Shown one piece after another: positions 35,346-44,032 of a stretch of DNA of 45,885 bases. Numbering within the stretch: the first letter of the stretch is position 1; each line of letters opens with the position of its first letter. Under the pieces are notes generated by a model that saw only the letters and a program-made list of their open reading frames with translations, was not told the DNA's origin and did no database searches. The translations under genes and the position numbers were made by a program. The DNA comes from Lachnospiraceae bacterium (GTDB taxonomy: Bacteria > Bacillota > Clostridia > Lachnospirales > Lachnospiraceae), in assembly GCA_022787145.1 (NCBI GenBank), contig JALFVM010000138.1, positions 1 to 45,885 of the forward strand, read 5' to 3'.

Positions 35346-36635
35346 ATGTATACATCGTATGAAGTGTTATGGCTGTTTTTTGTCAGCAGTTTTCTGGGAT
35401 GGGTTCTGGAGACAGTGGCAGCTGCTGTAAAACAGAAACGATTTGTAAACCGGGGACTGATCAATGGTCCGTTTTGCGTTCTGTATGGTACAGGTATTGT
35501 GATCGTTATGGTGTTTTGCCAGGAATTGCAGGGAATCTGGCTGTTTCTGGCAGGACTGCTCATTTCTACAGTGATAGAGTGGAGTGCAGGACATCTCATT
35601 GAACATTTTTATCATGAAAAATGGTGGGATTATTCGAAAATCAGATGGAATCTGGATGGCTATGTGTGTCTTCCAATTTCTCTTTTTTGGGGAACTCTTT
35701 CCTTTGTGATGATGAAATGGGGAAACACACTGTTGGTTCGTGTCTTTCTGATTTTGCCGGCTTTTTGGGGAAAATTGATTTTGTGGCTTCTGCTGGCATT
35801 TCTTGCGGTAGATATGCTTGCCACTCTGATTCTGCTTTCGGGAAGAAGTCGGAGAATACAGCGCTGGCAGGCAGTGGATTCCTGGATGGATGACATTAGC
35901 TCCAGTCTTGGAAAGAAAATTTATGCCAGAGTCGATCGTCGAATCCAAAAGGCATATCCGACCGCAGTACCGACACAGAGTGAAGTACATACGGAAGTTT
36001 TTGCCTATGGATGCAGTCTGTACAAGCTTCTTTGGTTATTTGTAATCGGGGCTTTTTTGGGAGATCTTGTTGAAACGATATTTTGTCGTGTGACAGCAGG
36101 AGTCTGGATGAGCAGAAGCAGTCTGGTGTGGGGACCGTTCAGCATTGTGTGGGGACTTGCCATGGCTGCGGCAACGGCGCTTCTTTATCGATATCGGGAT
36201 CGGTCGGACAGTTTTCTGTTTGTGGCAGGAACTCTGCTGGGCGGCGCCTATGAGTATATCTGCAGTGTGTTTACAGAACTTGTATTTGGAAAAGTATTCT
36301 GGGATTACAGCAGTCTTCCCTTTAATCTGGGAGGAAGAATTAATCTTTTATACTGTTTTTTCTGGGGAATTGCGGCTGTTGTGTGGTTGAAGCTATGCTA
36401 TCCTGTTATGTCTTCCTGGATTGAAAAAATTCCTGTAAAAATCGGGAAATATCTGACGGGTATTCTTGTTGTCTTTATGTGCTGCAATATTATGGTTTCC
36501 TGTATGGCACTGGTACGAAGTGATCAGAGGCAAAAGGGCATTGCGGCAACATCTGGATGGCAGCATACAATGGATGAACGTTTTGATGATGCCAGAATGC
36601 ACCGGATTTATCCAAATGCAGTGGTAATAAAATAG
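35346..36635 (+). CDS. Putative permease with two CmpB-like (PF06541-type) domains
   Basis: 429-residue integral membrane protein. The first ~170 residues begin LWLFFVSSFLGWVLETVAAA with NRGLINGPFCVLYG. The same pattern returns from about residue 220 (LLWLFVIGAFLGDLVETIFC, SSLVWGPFSIVWG), and each half contains a WDYS-P/W-N-L-x-G block. The protein is thus a tandem duplication of the CmpB-type ABC-permease-like family. No ATPase or binding protein adjoins it. Function unknown. ATG with AAAGGAG site. Confidence 0.75.
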   Translation: MYTSYEVLWLFFVSSFLGWVLETVAAAVKQKRFVNRGLINGPFCVLYGTGIVIVMVFCQELQGIWLFLAGLLISTVIEWSAGHLIEHFYHEKWWDYSKIRWNLDGYVCLPISLFWGTLSFVMMKWGNTLLVRVFLILPAFWGKLILWLLLAFLAVDMLATLILLSGRSRRIQRWQAVDSWMDDISSSLGKKIYARVDRRIQKAYPTAVPTQSEVHTEVFAYGCSLYKLLWLFVIGAFLGDLVETIFCRVTAGVWMSRSSLVWGPFSIVWGLAMAAATALLYRYRDRSDSFLFVAGTLLGGAYEYICSVFTELVFGKVFWDYSSLPFNLGGRINLLYCFFWGIAAVVWLKLCYPVMSSWIEKIPVKIGKYLTGILVVFMCCNIMVSCMALVRSDQRQKGIAATSGWQHTMDERFDDARMHRIYPNAVVIK

Positions 36636-36718
36636 GCATAGTCATAAAACGGATTGCGTGATATACTACTATCAAAGATTTACGGGAAAATTCAGAGGAA
36701 AATGAGAGGAGGAAACTT

Positions 36719-37537
36719 ATGGTACAGATTAATATCCGAAAGGCGATCATCTGCCTTTGTGAGCTGGCTTCAGGCGTGCTGCTCTGGATGAATCCACAGC
36801 TTCTGACCATGGGGATTGTGTATGTACTGGGCGGCGGACTTGTGATTCTCGGCATTTGGGACATGATTTCTTATTTTCGTACCGAGGCTTTGCAGGCGGC
36901 AAAAGAGCAGAAAATCTTTTCCGGACTTTTGAAGCTTGGAGTGGGAGCCGCCTGTTTGATTAAAGCAAAAGGGGCTGTGTCTGCACTTCCGGCACTGACT
37001 GTTTTGTATGGAATTATTCTTCTGATCGTCAGTGCACAGAAGATACAGTGGTCTGTGGACATGAAAAGAATGAAGAAAAAATACTGGCATCTGGCAGCAG
37101 TCAGCGGCGTGGTGTCTCTGGGATTTGCTGTCATCACCATGCTGAATCCATTTAAGACGACACAGCTTCTGTGGCAGATTCTTGGTGTTGTACTGGGAAT
37201 TGAGGCCGTTGCAGATAGCGTGATTCTTGCCATGTCCAATGTTGGAGTGAAAGTACCGGAAACAGTTACAGAAAAAATAGAAGATACTTCAAATGTGCAG
37301 ATGCCGGATGAAAATTTTGCACCACCGGAAGATATTGCAGATTTGGACAGCCTTGTGAAACCGGAAGAACAGGCAGAAACGGTGGAACAACCGGAAGGCT
37401 TTCTTGACTTTGGCGAAATTTCTCCAGATGCAGAAAAGAACCCTGGCGAGGCAGAAATCCATACAGAAGAAACTACAACAACAGAAGAAAATCAGGCATC
37501 AGAAGAGGCCGTGCAGAAAGACGAGAAATATTTATGA
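36719..37537 (+). CDS. DUF308 (HdeD-like) membrane protein with acidic tail
   Basis: 272 residues. Six hydrophobic segments in the first ~175 residues with the HdeD-like repeat pattern (LASGVLLWMNPQLLTMGIVY; LGFAVITMLNPFKTTQLLWQ). A ~95-residue, very acidic Glu/Pro/Thr-rich tail, probably disordered, follows. Role unknown. GAGAGGAGG ribosome site. Its last four bases overlap the start of the asparaginase gene, so the two are co-translated. Confidence 0.78.
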   Translation: MVQINIRKAIICLCELASGVLLWMNPQLLTMGIVYVLGGGLVILGIWDMISYFRTEALQAAKEQKIFSGLLKLGVGAACLIKAKGAVSALPALTVLYGIILLIVSAQKIQWSVDMKRMKKKYWHLAAVSGVVSLGFAVITMLNPFKTTQLLWQILGVVLGIEAVADSVILAMSNVGVKVPETVTEKIEDTSNVQMPDENFAPPEDIADLDSLVKPEEQAETVEQPEGFLDFGEISPDAEKNPGEAEIHTEETTTTEENQASEEAVQKDEKYL

Positions 37538-38466
37538 AAAAAATAATCATGCTGACAACAGGAGGAACCATCGCTTCTCAGGAAGGTGCAGATGGACTTA
37601 CTCCGGTGGTCAAAGGCGATACGATGATTCAGATGATTCCGAAGCTTGCCAATCTCTGCGAGATTGAGGTAAGGGAAGTCATGAATCTGGACAGCACAAA
37701 TATGCAGCCCGAGGAATGGGTGCAGCTTGCCGGTGCTGTTGCAGAATCATTGCCACAATGCGATGGAATTGTGATTACACATGGAACAGATACGATGGCA
37801 TATACGGCAAGTGCACTTACCTGGATGCTGCAAAATCTGGGAAAGCCCGTCATTTTGACGGGCTCTCAGCTTCCTGTGGAACATCCACAGACCGATGGCA
37901 AACAAAATATTTATGATGCTTTTTGCGCTGCCACAGCGGGCAGACCAGGCGTGTATATTGTTTTTCACGGGAGAATTCTCAGAGGGTGCAGCGCACGAAA
38001 AGTTTGCACAGAGAGTCTGGATGCTTTTCGCAGCATCAATGAACCGGATGTTGGGAAGATTCTCGACGGCAGAGTCATATTTTTTGCAGAACCGGAGGAC
38101 ATTCCAAGTGAAGCGTTTTATCTGGATGCAAGTCTGGACACACACGTGGTATATCTTCAGCTTTATCCAGGATTTGAAACGGATTTACTCGAGACTGTAA
38201 TTGAAAAAGGATACCGCGGAATCATATTGGCCGGTTTTGGAAGCGGCGGCGTGCCATTTCACAACCGGAATCTTCTGCCTGCGATTGAAAAGGCAATTCA
38301 ATCCGGCATTCGTGTCATCATTACTACACAGTGCCAGCAGGAGGGAACAAATCTGAATCTGTATGAAGTGGGAATTCGGGCAGCAAAGCTTGGTTGTCTC
38401 AGCGGCGAAAAGTACACGCCCGAGGCACTGATTACACGCCTCATGTGGGAACTTGGTCACAAATAA
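37534..38466 (+). CDS. ansA: L-asparaginase, type I (cytosolic)
   Basis: Hydrolyses asparagine to aspartate and ammonia. TTGGTIAS at residues 8-15 supplies the nucleophile Thr 12; the second triad signature THGTDTMAYTAS is near 85. No signal peptide, 310 residues, consistent with the type I enzyme. Coupled to the DUF308 gene by the ATGA overlap. The structured palindromic element begins 10 nt after the stop. Confidence 0.93.
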   Translation: MKKIIMLTTGGTIASQEGADGLTPVVKGDTMIQMIPKLANLCEIEVREVMNLDSTNMQPEEWVQLAGAVAESLPQCDGIVITHGTDTMAYTASALTWMLQNLGKPVILTGSQLPVEHPQTDGKQNIYDAFCAATAGRPGVYIVFHGRILRGCSARKVCTESLDAFRSINEPDVGKILDGRVIFFAEPEDIPSEAFYLDASLDTHVVYLQLYPGFETDLLETVIEKGYRGIILAGFGSGGVPFHNRNLLPAIEKAIQSGIRVIITTQCQQEGTNLNLYEVGIRAAKLGCLSGEKYTPEALITRLMWELGHK

Positions 38467-38475
38467 AATATGAGT

Positions 38476-38809
38476 GTTGTATGTGCACCATTTTCCTGGT
38501 CCACGGAACAGACTACCAACGGCAAGATTGGGTTTGAGTCTTCCGAACAGCCATTTGCACAGGGGAGATTTTCCATATCAAGTGCAGGTTTGTCCGCTTT
38601 ATTCCGGCAACCTGTTGATTTTCTTGTCTGGCTGCGCCGCCTATAGATTGCTTTTCAAACAAACTCGCGCCCTGCGCTCAAACAGTGTTTTCAAAGCAAT
38701 CGCTCTGCTCGCCAAGACTGCGAAAATCTGCCAAAGGTCTGCCGGAATAAGCGGACAAACCTGCACTTTGATTTCGGAAGGTAATAAGACTGTGCAAATC
38801 GTCTGTTCT
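38476..38809 (+). repeat. Long palindromic structured element, copy A
   Basis: Starts with GTTGTATGTGCACCA and TTTCCTGGTC, shared with copy B, then a long imperfect hairpin. Outer pairs: GAACAG/CTGTTC, ATTTGCACAG/CTGTGCAAAT, then an 18-bp perfect arm (38580-38597 with 38751-38768) continued by TTATTCCGGCA/TGCCGGAATAA. The core stems are GTCTGGC/GCCAAGAC, GATTGCTTT/AAAGCAATC (38646-38654 with 38693-38701), AAACA/TGTTT and GCGC-CCT-GCGC. Open frames through it are not conserved as protein between copies. Function unknown. Confidence 0.75.
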
Positions 38810-38833
38810 ACATGAATAGCAGTTGCCCTTACA

Positions 38834-38873
38834 GGTGCTACGTGGGCGGATAGCCCACAAGCACCAGATTTTT
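38834..38873 (+). terminator. Hairpin between the two palindromic copies
   Basis: GGTGCT-AC-GTGGGC / GCCCAC-A-AGCACC with a 5-nt loop, followed by AGATTTTT. It could terminate a transcript of copy A; there is no U-tract on the minus strand. Confidence 0.55.
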
Positions 38874-38914
38874 ACAGCAAAACAAGAAAATACTACAAAA
38901 TATTAGGAAAACAA

Positions 38915-39218
38915 AGGGGTTTTCTGCATGGCCTGCGCTCACCTGAGAGGGATACCACCACACAGGCATTTGGAGAAATTTTCGCAGATTTTTCGAGCAT
39001 AGCGATTGCTCGCGACGCACTGTTTGAGCACTGTGTGCGAGTTTGCGTCAAGAGCAATCCATAAGCGGCGCAGAAAAAGCAAGAAAATCGACATGCCTGT
39101 ATGGTGGTATCCCTCTCAGGTGAGCGCAGGGGCATGAGAAAAACTCCGGAAGTAAGAGAACCGAAAACCTTGCCGTTTGAAAGTGTCCCGTTGACCAGGA
39201 AAGTGGTGCACATACAAC
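38915..39218 (-). repeat. Long palindromic structured element, copy B (inverted)
   Basis: Read on the minus strand it opens with GTTGTATGTGCACCA and TTTCCTGGTC like copy A. The hairpin arms are 38 nt long (38932-38969 with 39093-39130) with a single mismatch, which is a G-U pair on the minus strand. Arm sequence is unrelated to that of copy A. The core keeps the same layout: GATTGCTC/GAGCAATC, GACGCA/TGCGTC, GCAC-ACA-GTGC, flanked by the shared AACTCGC and GCTCAAACAGTG. Confidence 0.75.
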
Positions 39219-39317
39219 CCGGTAAACGGGAATTGATTGGATTGATGAACGAATGTTTGCATATTGACAGAGGCTATGTTAAAATGAGAAACATAAATAC
39301 AGAAGCAGGAGAAAACT

Positions 39318-41537
39318 ATGGACAGTATATTGGATAGTTTGAATCCTCAGCAGCAGGAAGCAGTTCTTCAGACAGAAGGACCTGTTTTGATTCTGGCGGG
39401 TGCCGGTTCCGGAAAGACCCGCGTGCTGACTCACAGGATTGCATATTTAATAGAAGAACAAGAAGTAAACCCGTGGAATATTATGGCAATTACGTTTACC
39501 AATAAGGCGGCTGGCGAGATGCGTGAGCGTGTGGACAAAATCGTGGGGTATGGCTCGGAGAGTGTCTGGGTCAGTACCTTCCATTCCAGTTGCGTGCGCA
39601 TTCTGCGAAGACATATCGACCGAATCGGTTATACCGGAAATTTCACCATATATGATACGGACGACCAGAAAAGCGTAATGAAAGATATCTGCAGACGTCT
39701 GCAGATTGACACGAAGGTTTACAAAGAAAGAGCACTTTTGAATGCGATTTCCCGCGCAAAAGACGAACTGATGGGACCGGATGAATTTCTCAGAAACAGC
39801 AGCGGCGATATTCATGAGCAGAGAATCGCAAAAGTTTATCGCGAATATCAGGAGCAGCTTCACAAAAACAATGCACTTGATTTTGACGATCTGATTATGA
39901 AGACGGTAGAGCTGTTTCGTGCCTGCCCGGATGTGCTGGATCAGTATCAGGAGCGATTCCGTTACATTATGGTGGATGAGTATCAGGACACTAACACCGC
40001 GCAGTTTCAGTTAATCAGCCTTCTGGCGGCCAAATACAGAAATCTCTGTGTTGTAGGAGACGACGACCAGTCTATTTACAAATTCCGTGGTGCGAACATT
40101 GGAAATATTCTCGGATTTGAACGTGTATTTGAGGAAGCTGTTGTCATCCGTCTGGAGCAAAATTATCGTTCCACAAAAAATATTCTTCTGGCGGCCAATG
40201 AAGTAATTCGAAACAACATGGAGCGTAAGAAAAAAACACTGTGGACGGAAAATAAAGAAGGATCTCTGGTGCATTTTAAGCAGTTTCTCAATGGATACGA
40301 AGAGGCGGAATACGTGGCAGGGAAAATCAGCAAGGATGTGCGCACCGGCAAGTGCAACTATAGTGACTGTGCCATTTTATACAGAACAAATGCCCAGTCC
40401 CGTATGTTTGAAGAAAAATTTCTCATGGCGAATATTCCTTATAAGATTGTAGGCGGCATCAACTTCTATGCGCGTAAGGAAATCAAGGATTTGCTCGCTT
40501 ATCTGAAAACGGTAGATAATGCCGTTGACGATTTGGCAGTGCGCCGCATCATCAATATTCCAAAGCGGGGAATCGGAGCGACCAGCATTGTGCGTGTGGA
40601 AGAACATGCGCAAAAGCGCGGCTTGAGCTTTTATGATGCACTTCGTGAGGCTGATGAGATTGAGAAAATCGGAAGGGCAGCTTCAAAGATTGCGCCGTTT
40701 GTGACATTTATTCAGTCGCTGCGAAGCAAAGTCGGATATATTTCTGTGTCAGAGCTTCTTGATGAGATTATTGAGGAAACCGGCTATGTGAAAGAACTTG
40801 AGGCGGAGGATACCGACGAGGCCAGAGCGCGAATTGAAAATATAGACGAGCTGATTTCCAAGGTAGTTGCTTATGAGGAGGACACACAGCATCCGACACT
40901 CAGTGGTTTTCTGGAGGAGGTTGCTCTTGTAGCAGATATTGATACTGTGGATGAAAATCAGGATAGAGTTCTGCTCATGACGCTGCACAGCGCCAAAGGT
41001 CTGGAGTTTCCGTATGTTTACATGACTGGCATGGAGGATGGAATTTTCCCCAGTTACATGACAATTTCAGCCGACGATCCTGGAGAACTGGAGGAGGAGC
41101 GGCGTCTTTGCTATGTGGGCATCACAAGAGCGATGCAGGAGCTGACTCTTACAAGTGCCCAGATGCGCATGATTCGCGGAGAAAATCAGTTCAATAAGGT
41201 TTCCAGATTTGTCAGGGAGATTCCGAGAGAATTGGTGGATATCGATAGAGATATCAAAGAGCGCACGACTTCGAATATAGAGATTCCTCAGAACAATACA
41301 TATGCAAAAATGAAGCAGGCATTTCGGGCAAAAACCTTTGAGCCACAGCAGTTCACCGTTAAGAAGACAGGTGCGTTAGGATATGACATCGGCGATCGAG
41401 TGCGTCATATGAAGTTTGGTGCCGGAACTGTAGAAAACATTGTGGACGGCGGAAGAGACTACGAAGTGACTGTAAATTTTGATCAGTATGGAGTCAAAAA
41501 AATGTTTGCCGGTTTTGCGAAATTAAAGAAAATTTAG
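39318..41537 (+). CDS. pcrA: UvrD/PcrA-family ATP-dependent DNA helicase
   Basis: 3'-5' SF1A helicase acting in repair and rolling-circle replication. The N-terminal SILDSLNPQQQEAV is the Q-motif. Walker A GAGSGKT at 28-34, FTNKAAGEMRERV, motif II MVDEYQDTN near 219, GDDDQSIYKFRGAN, and LMTLHSAKGLEFPYVYMTGM near 555 follow. The C-terminus has the Tudor-like GYDIGDRVRHMKFGAGTVEN segment that binds RNA polymerase in PcrA. 739 residues, full length. AGGAG ribosome site. Confidence 0.94.
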   Translation: MDSILDSLNPQQQEAVLQTEGPVLILAGAGSGKTRVLTHRIAYLIEEQEVNPWNIMAITFTNKAAGEMRERVDKIVGYGSESVWVSTFHSSCVRILRRHIDRIGYTGNFTIYDTDDQKSVMKDICRRLQIDTKVYKERALLNAISRAKDELMGPDEFLRNSSGDIHEQRIAKVYREYQEQLHKNNALDFDDLIMKTVELFRACPDVLDQYQERFRYIMVDEYQDTNTAQFQLISLLAAKYRNLCVVGDDDQSIYKFRGANIGNILGFERVFEEAVVIRLEQNYRSTKNILLAANEVIRNNMERKKKTLWTENKEGSLVHFKQFLNGYEEAEYVAGKISKDVRTGKCNYSDCAILYRTNAQSRMFEEKFLMANIPYKIVGGINFYARKEIKDLLAYLKTVDNAVDDLAVRRIINIPKRGIGATSIVRVEEHAQKRGLSFYDALREADEIEKIGRAASKIAPFVTFIQSLRSKVGYISVSELLDEIIEETGYVKELEAEDTDEARARIENIDELISKVVAYEEDTQHPTLSGFLEEVALVADIDTVDENQDRVLLMTLHSAKGLEFPYVYMTGMEDGIFPSYMTISADDPGELEEERRLCYVGITRAMQELTLTSAQMRMIRGENQFNKVSRFVREIPRELVDIDRDIKERTTSNIEIPQNNTYAKMKQAFRAKTFEPQQFTVKKTGALGYDIGDRVRHMKFGAGTVENIVDGGRDYEVTVNFDQYGVKKMFAGFAKLKKI

Positions 41538-41614
41538 TACATTTGTAAATCAACTTAAGAATCAACTTGCCAGAACACGGGTGTATTTGTAAATTGTTTT
41601 AGAAATAGAGAAAA

Positions 41615-42694
41615 ATGGTGAAGAAAAAGAGACATAAACTTACAGTCGAGCTTGGATGTGCAGCACTGATTGCTTCTTTGCTCAGTGGCTGCAGTGCAGC
41701 AAATCAGGGACAATCCTCGAGGGAAAAAACGTCCGTCTCCGGCGTGATGGAATACGATCGAAACAATGTTGTGATGGGGACCTTGACAAAGGCCGTCATC
41801 TATTCTTCCGGGAAAGACAGGACGAAGGAGGTCATGGAGCGCCTTTCGCAGGTGGAAAACGATGCGATTTCCTGGCGCGTAGAAGGATCGGATATTGACA
41901 AACTCAACAAAAGTGCCGGGCATCCTTCTGGTGTGGAGGTGTCAGAGGATACGGCGTCTTATCTGAAAAAAACGCTGGAACTAGCCAAAAACACAGACGG
42001 AGCGTTTGATCCGACAATGGGAAAAATCAGCAGACTCTGGGATGTGGATGGCGACCATCCGCAGGTTCCCGAAAAAGAAGAGTTAAAGCAGCTTCTGGAC
42101 GAAAGCGGATATGAGAAAATTCAACAGGATGGCACGCATGTCGTGCTGGAATCGGGTGCCAGTGTCGATTTTGGTGCTGTAGGCAAGGGAATCGGCTGCG
42201 ATGAGGCGAAAAAGCTTCTGGAAAACGATTCTGATGTCTGTGGAGCTGTTATATCAGTAGGCGGAAGTATTTTAACTTATGGCACGAAGCCGGATGAAAG
42301 TGACTGGAAGGTTGCAATTACAAACCCGGATAACGATACAGACTATGTGGGAATTCTGACACTAAGCGGAGAAAATTACGTATCGACTTCGGGAAGCTAT
42401 GAAAAATTTTTTGAGCAGGATGGGAATACCTACCATCACATCATGGATCCGGCAACCGGATATCCGGCAGAAAGCGGGCTGGTATCGGTATCTGTTTTGA
42501 CGGACAACGGGCTTTTGAGCGACGGCCTTTCCACGGCCTGTTTTGTGCTCGGAAAAGAAAAAAGTCTGCCCGTATTAGAAAAATACGAAGCAGACGCAAT
42601 TTTCATTGATGAAAATCATAAGGTCTATGTGACCGATGGAATCAAAAACAAATTTGAACTGGTACGGAAAGGCTATGAACTTGCCGAAGAGTGA
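41615..42694 (+). CDS. apbE: FAD:protein FMN transferase lipoprotein (ApbE)
   Basis: Attaches FMN to Thr/Ser of exported flavoproteins such as Rnf or Nqr subunits. Signal peptide with lipobox LSGC (Cys 26). Family landmarks: NVVMGTLTKAVIYSS, DGAFDPTMGKISRLWDVDGD near 130, GAVGKGIGCDEA near 187, STSGSYEKFF and HHIMDPATGYPAES near 275, and the late TACFVLG. 359 residues. The ribosome site is weak (ATAGAGAAAA). Two ATTTGTAAAT repeats (41541-41550 and ~41585-41594) lie just upstream. No flavoprotein target is adjacent. Confidence 0.92.
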   Translation: MVKKKRHKLTVELGCAALIASLLSGCSAANQGQSSREKTSVSGVMEYDRNNVVMGTLTKAVIYSSGKDRTKEVMERLSQVENDAISWRVEGSDIDKLNKSAGHPSGVEVSEDTASYLKKTLELAKNTDGAFDPTMGKISRLWDVDGDHPQVPEKEELKQLLDESGYEKIQQDGTHVVLESGASVDFGAVGKGIGCDEAKKLLENDSDVCGAVISVGGSILTYGTKPDESDWKVAITNPDNDTDYVGILTLSGENYVSTSGSYEKFFEQDGNTYHHIMDPATGYPAESGLVSVSVLTDNGLLSDGLSTACFVLGKEKSLPVLEKYEADAIFIDENHKVYVTDGIKNKFELVRKGYELAEE

Positions 42695-42744
42695 GGACTG
42701 CCATTGTGATTAGCTGATTTTGGAAGTGATGGATTCATTACGGC

Positions 42745-42790
42745 TGGGCAGTTACAAGCCCATGACCTTTAGGTCGTGGGTAGTTGATTT
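42745..42790 (+). mobile_element. Orphan IS200/IS605-type end hairpin
   Basis: CAAGCCCATGACC-TTTA-GGTCGTGGGTAGTTGA: stem CCCATGACC/GGTCGTGGG (42759-42767 with 42772-42780) with a TTTA loop. The preceding AAGCCC and following GTAGTTGA resemble the right ends of IS1341-like, TnpB-encoding elements. No tnpA or tnpB is nearby, so it would be a remnant or a non-autonomous end. Recognised by pattern only. Confidence 0.4.
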
Positions 42791-42799
42791 GTTAGAACG

Positions 42800-43456
42800 T
42801 TACTCATCCGGCCAGATAAAATTGCAGTTTCCGGCCTCCAGTCCATCAATCAGAATGTTTTGTCCGGAACAGAAACGATTTTTCACAGCCATAAAATAAA
42901 TCCACTCGGCTGCCTCCTCTACCGTCATCCATCTTTTTAACGGTGTGAGGTCCATAATCTGGTTCCACAGCTTCTCATCCTCCATGACAGGTTTGTTGAG
43001 TTCTGTCATGACTCCGCCGAAATCAAGGCTGTTGCAGGTCGCCTGATATGCGGCAACTCTCATGGCAACATTTTTTGTGTAGGCTAAGACACCGCCCTTG
43101 CTGGCAGCGTATGCCGGAAATTCGGATCCGGTGTGACCGCTTGCGGAACCAATCATAATAATGGACTGGATGTCTGGCTGAATTCCATAGTGCTCGGTGA
43201 TGGCGATGGTTCCTTTCAGATTGACATCGATATCATCTTCATTTTGCACACCGGCATTGTTGATTAAAATATTGACAGCAGGAAGCTTCGGATAAGAAGC
43301 TTCCTTTTTGATATCCAGACAATAATGGATATAGTTTTCATGTGTGATGGCAGACTCTTTTTTGTCAAACCCGTATACGGTATGGCTTTTTCGCAAAAAA
43401 TATTCTGCCGTACCTTTTCCAATACCGGAACTGGTGCCGGTGATTAATACATGCAT
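42800..43456 (-). CDS. Short-chain dehydrogenase/reductase in the preQ1-controlled operon
   Basis: 218-residue classical SDR. Cofactor loop TGTSSGIGKG at 6-15; Asp 31 at the end of strand 2 points to NAD(H). NNAG at 66-69; catalytic Ser 104 or 106 with Tyr 116 and Lys 120 (YAASK). Start at the Met of MHVLITG with GGGGAGAG upstream, two bases after the ECF gene stop; the longer frame from 43522 is unlikely. Third gene behind a preQ1 riboswitch, after a nucleoside hydrolase and an ECF S component. Substrate unknown; a queuosine-related alcohol or ketone is inferred from context only. Confidence 0.85.
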   Translation of the reverse strand: MHVLITGTSSGIGKGTAEYFLRKSHTVYGFDKKESAITHENYIHYCLDIKKEASYPKLPAVNILINNAGVQNEDDIDVNLKGTIAITEHYGIQPDIQSIIMIGSASGHTGSEFPAYAASKGGVLAYTKNVAMRVAAYQATCNSLDFGGVMTELNKPVMEDEKLWNQIMDLTPLKRWMTVEEAAEWIYFMAVKNRFCSGQNILIDGLEAGNCNFIWPDE

Positions 43457-43458
43457 GT

Positions 43459-44019
43459 TTAAAATCTCTCCCCGATATATTTGTGCAGAGTTTTTGTCAG
43501 TACAGCAACGACGTACAGGCAAATGACTCTGTCAAGGTAGTCTGTAAGGAATTGTACCACAAAACAGCTTCCCACCATTCCGAGCGGTGTTCTTGAAAGC
43601 AGCTGAACAATCAGCGAAGAGCCGGAGGAGGTGATGCCTCCGAACAGGAAAGCTGTGATGCAGGAGCTTACGATGGTGGACGGAAGGGTGATTACAACGG
43701 CTGCCAACAGAATCCACCATTTCTTTGGCTGGTATTTTTTGTATACAAGACCAGTCACAAGACCAAGGATGATGCCGACCGGTGCATAATACAAAGAGTA
43801 AATATCAACGGTCATTCCCATCAAAATTCCACTGATGACATTTGGAATCATGCCGTAAAACGGTCCTAAGACAGCCGCAATAAATACGGTTCCAATGCTG
43901 TCCAGATAAATTGGAAGCTTAAGAAACAGTGCAATCTGTCCTCCGACTAAATTAATACAAATCGCAAGTGCAACGACGCAAATTTTATAGGCTACATTTC
44001 TTTCTGCTGTTCTTTCCAT
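43459..44019 (-). CDS. ECF transporter S component, probably for queuosine/queuine or preQ1
   Basis: 186-residue, six-helix membrane protein with the S-component look. N-terminal ALAICINLVGGQIALFLKLPIYLDSIGTVFIAAVLGPFYG is shared by vitamin and base S components. It carries the substrate-binding role; the EcfA/A'/T energising module is not in this window. Sits between the nucleoside hydrolase (14 nt upstream) and the dehydrogenase (2 nt downstream) under a preQ1 riboswitch, the arrangement of QrtT/QueT-type queuosine-precursor transporters. Substrate is inferred from context. Confidence 0.8.
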   Translation of the reverse strand: MERTAERNVAYKICVVALAICINLVGGQIALFLKLPIYLDSIGTVFIAAVLGPFYGMIPNVISGILMGMTVDIYSLYYAPVGIILGLVTGLVYKKYQPKKWWILLAAVVITLPSTIVSSCITAFLFGGITSSGSSLIVQLLSRTPLGMVGSCFVVQFLTDYLDRVICLYVVAVLTKTLHKYIGERF

Positions 44020-44032
44020 TTTTCTAGTCCTC

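Noticed and set aside
38474-38815. 113-codon plus-strand frame in copy A of the palindromic element
   Set aside because: Similarity to the frame in copy B follows the structured core and not codon positions; no ribosome site.
39264-39285. TTGACA ... TAAAAT as the pcrA promoter
   Set aside because: The spacing is only 10 nt, incompatible with a sigma-A promoter; no better -10 was found at 16-18 nt.
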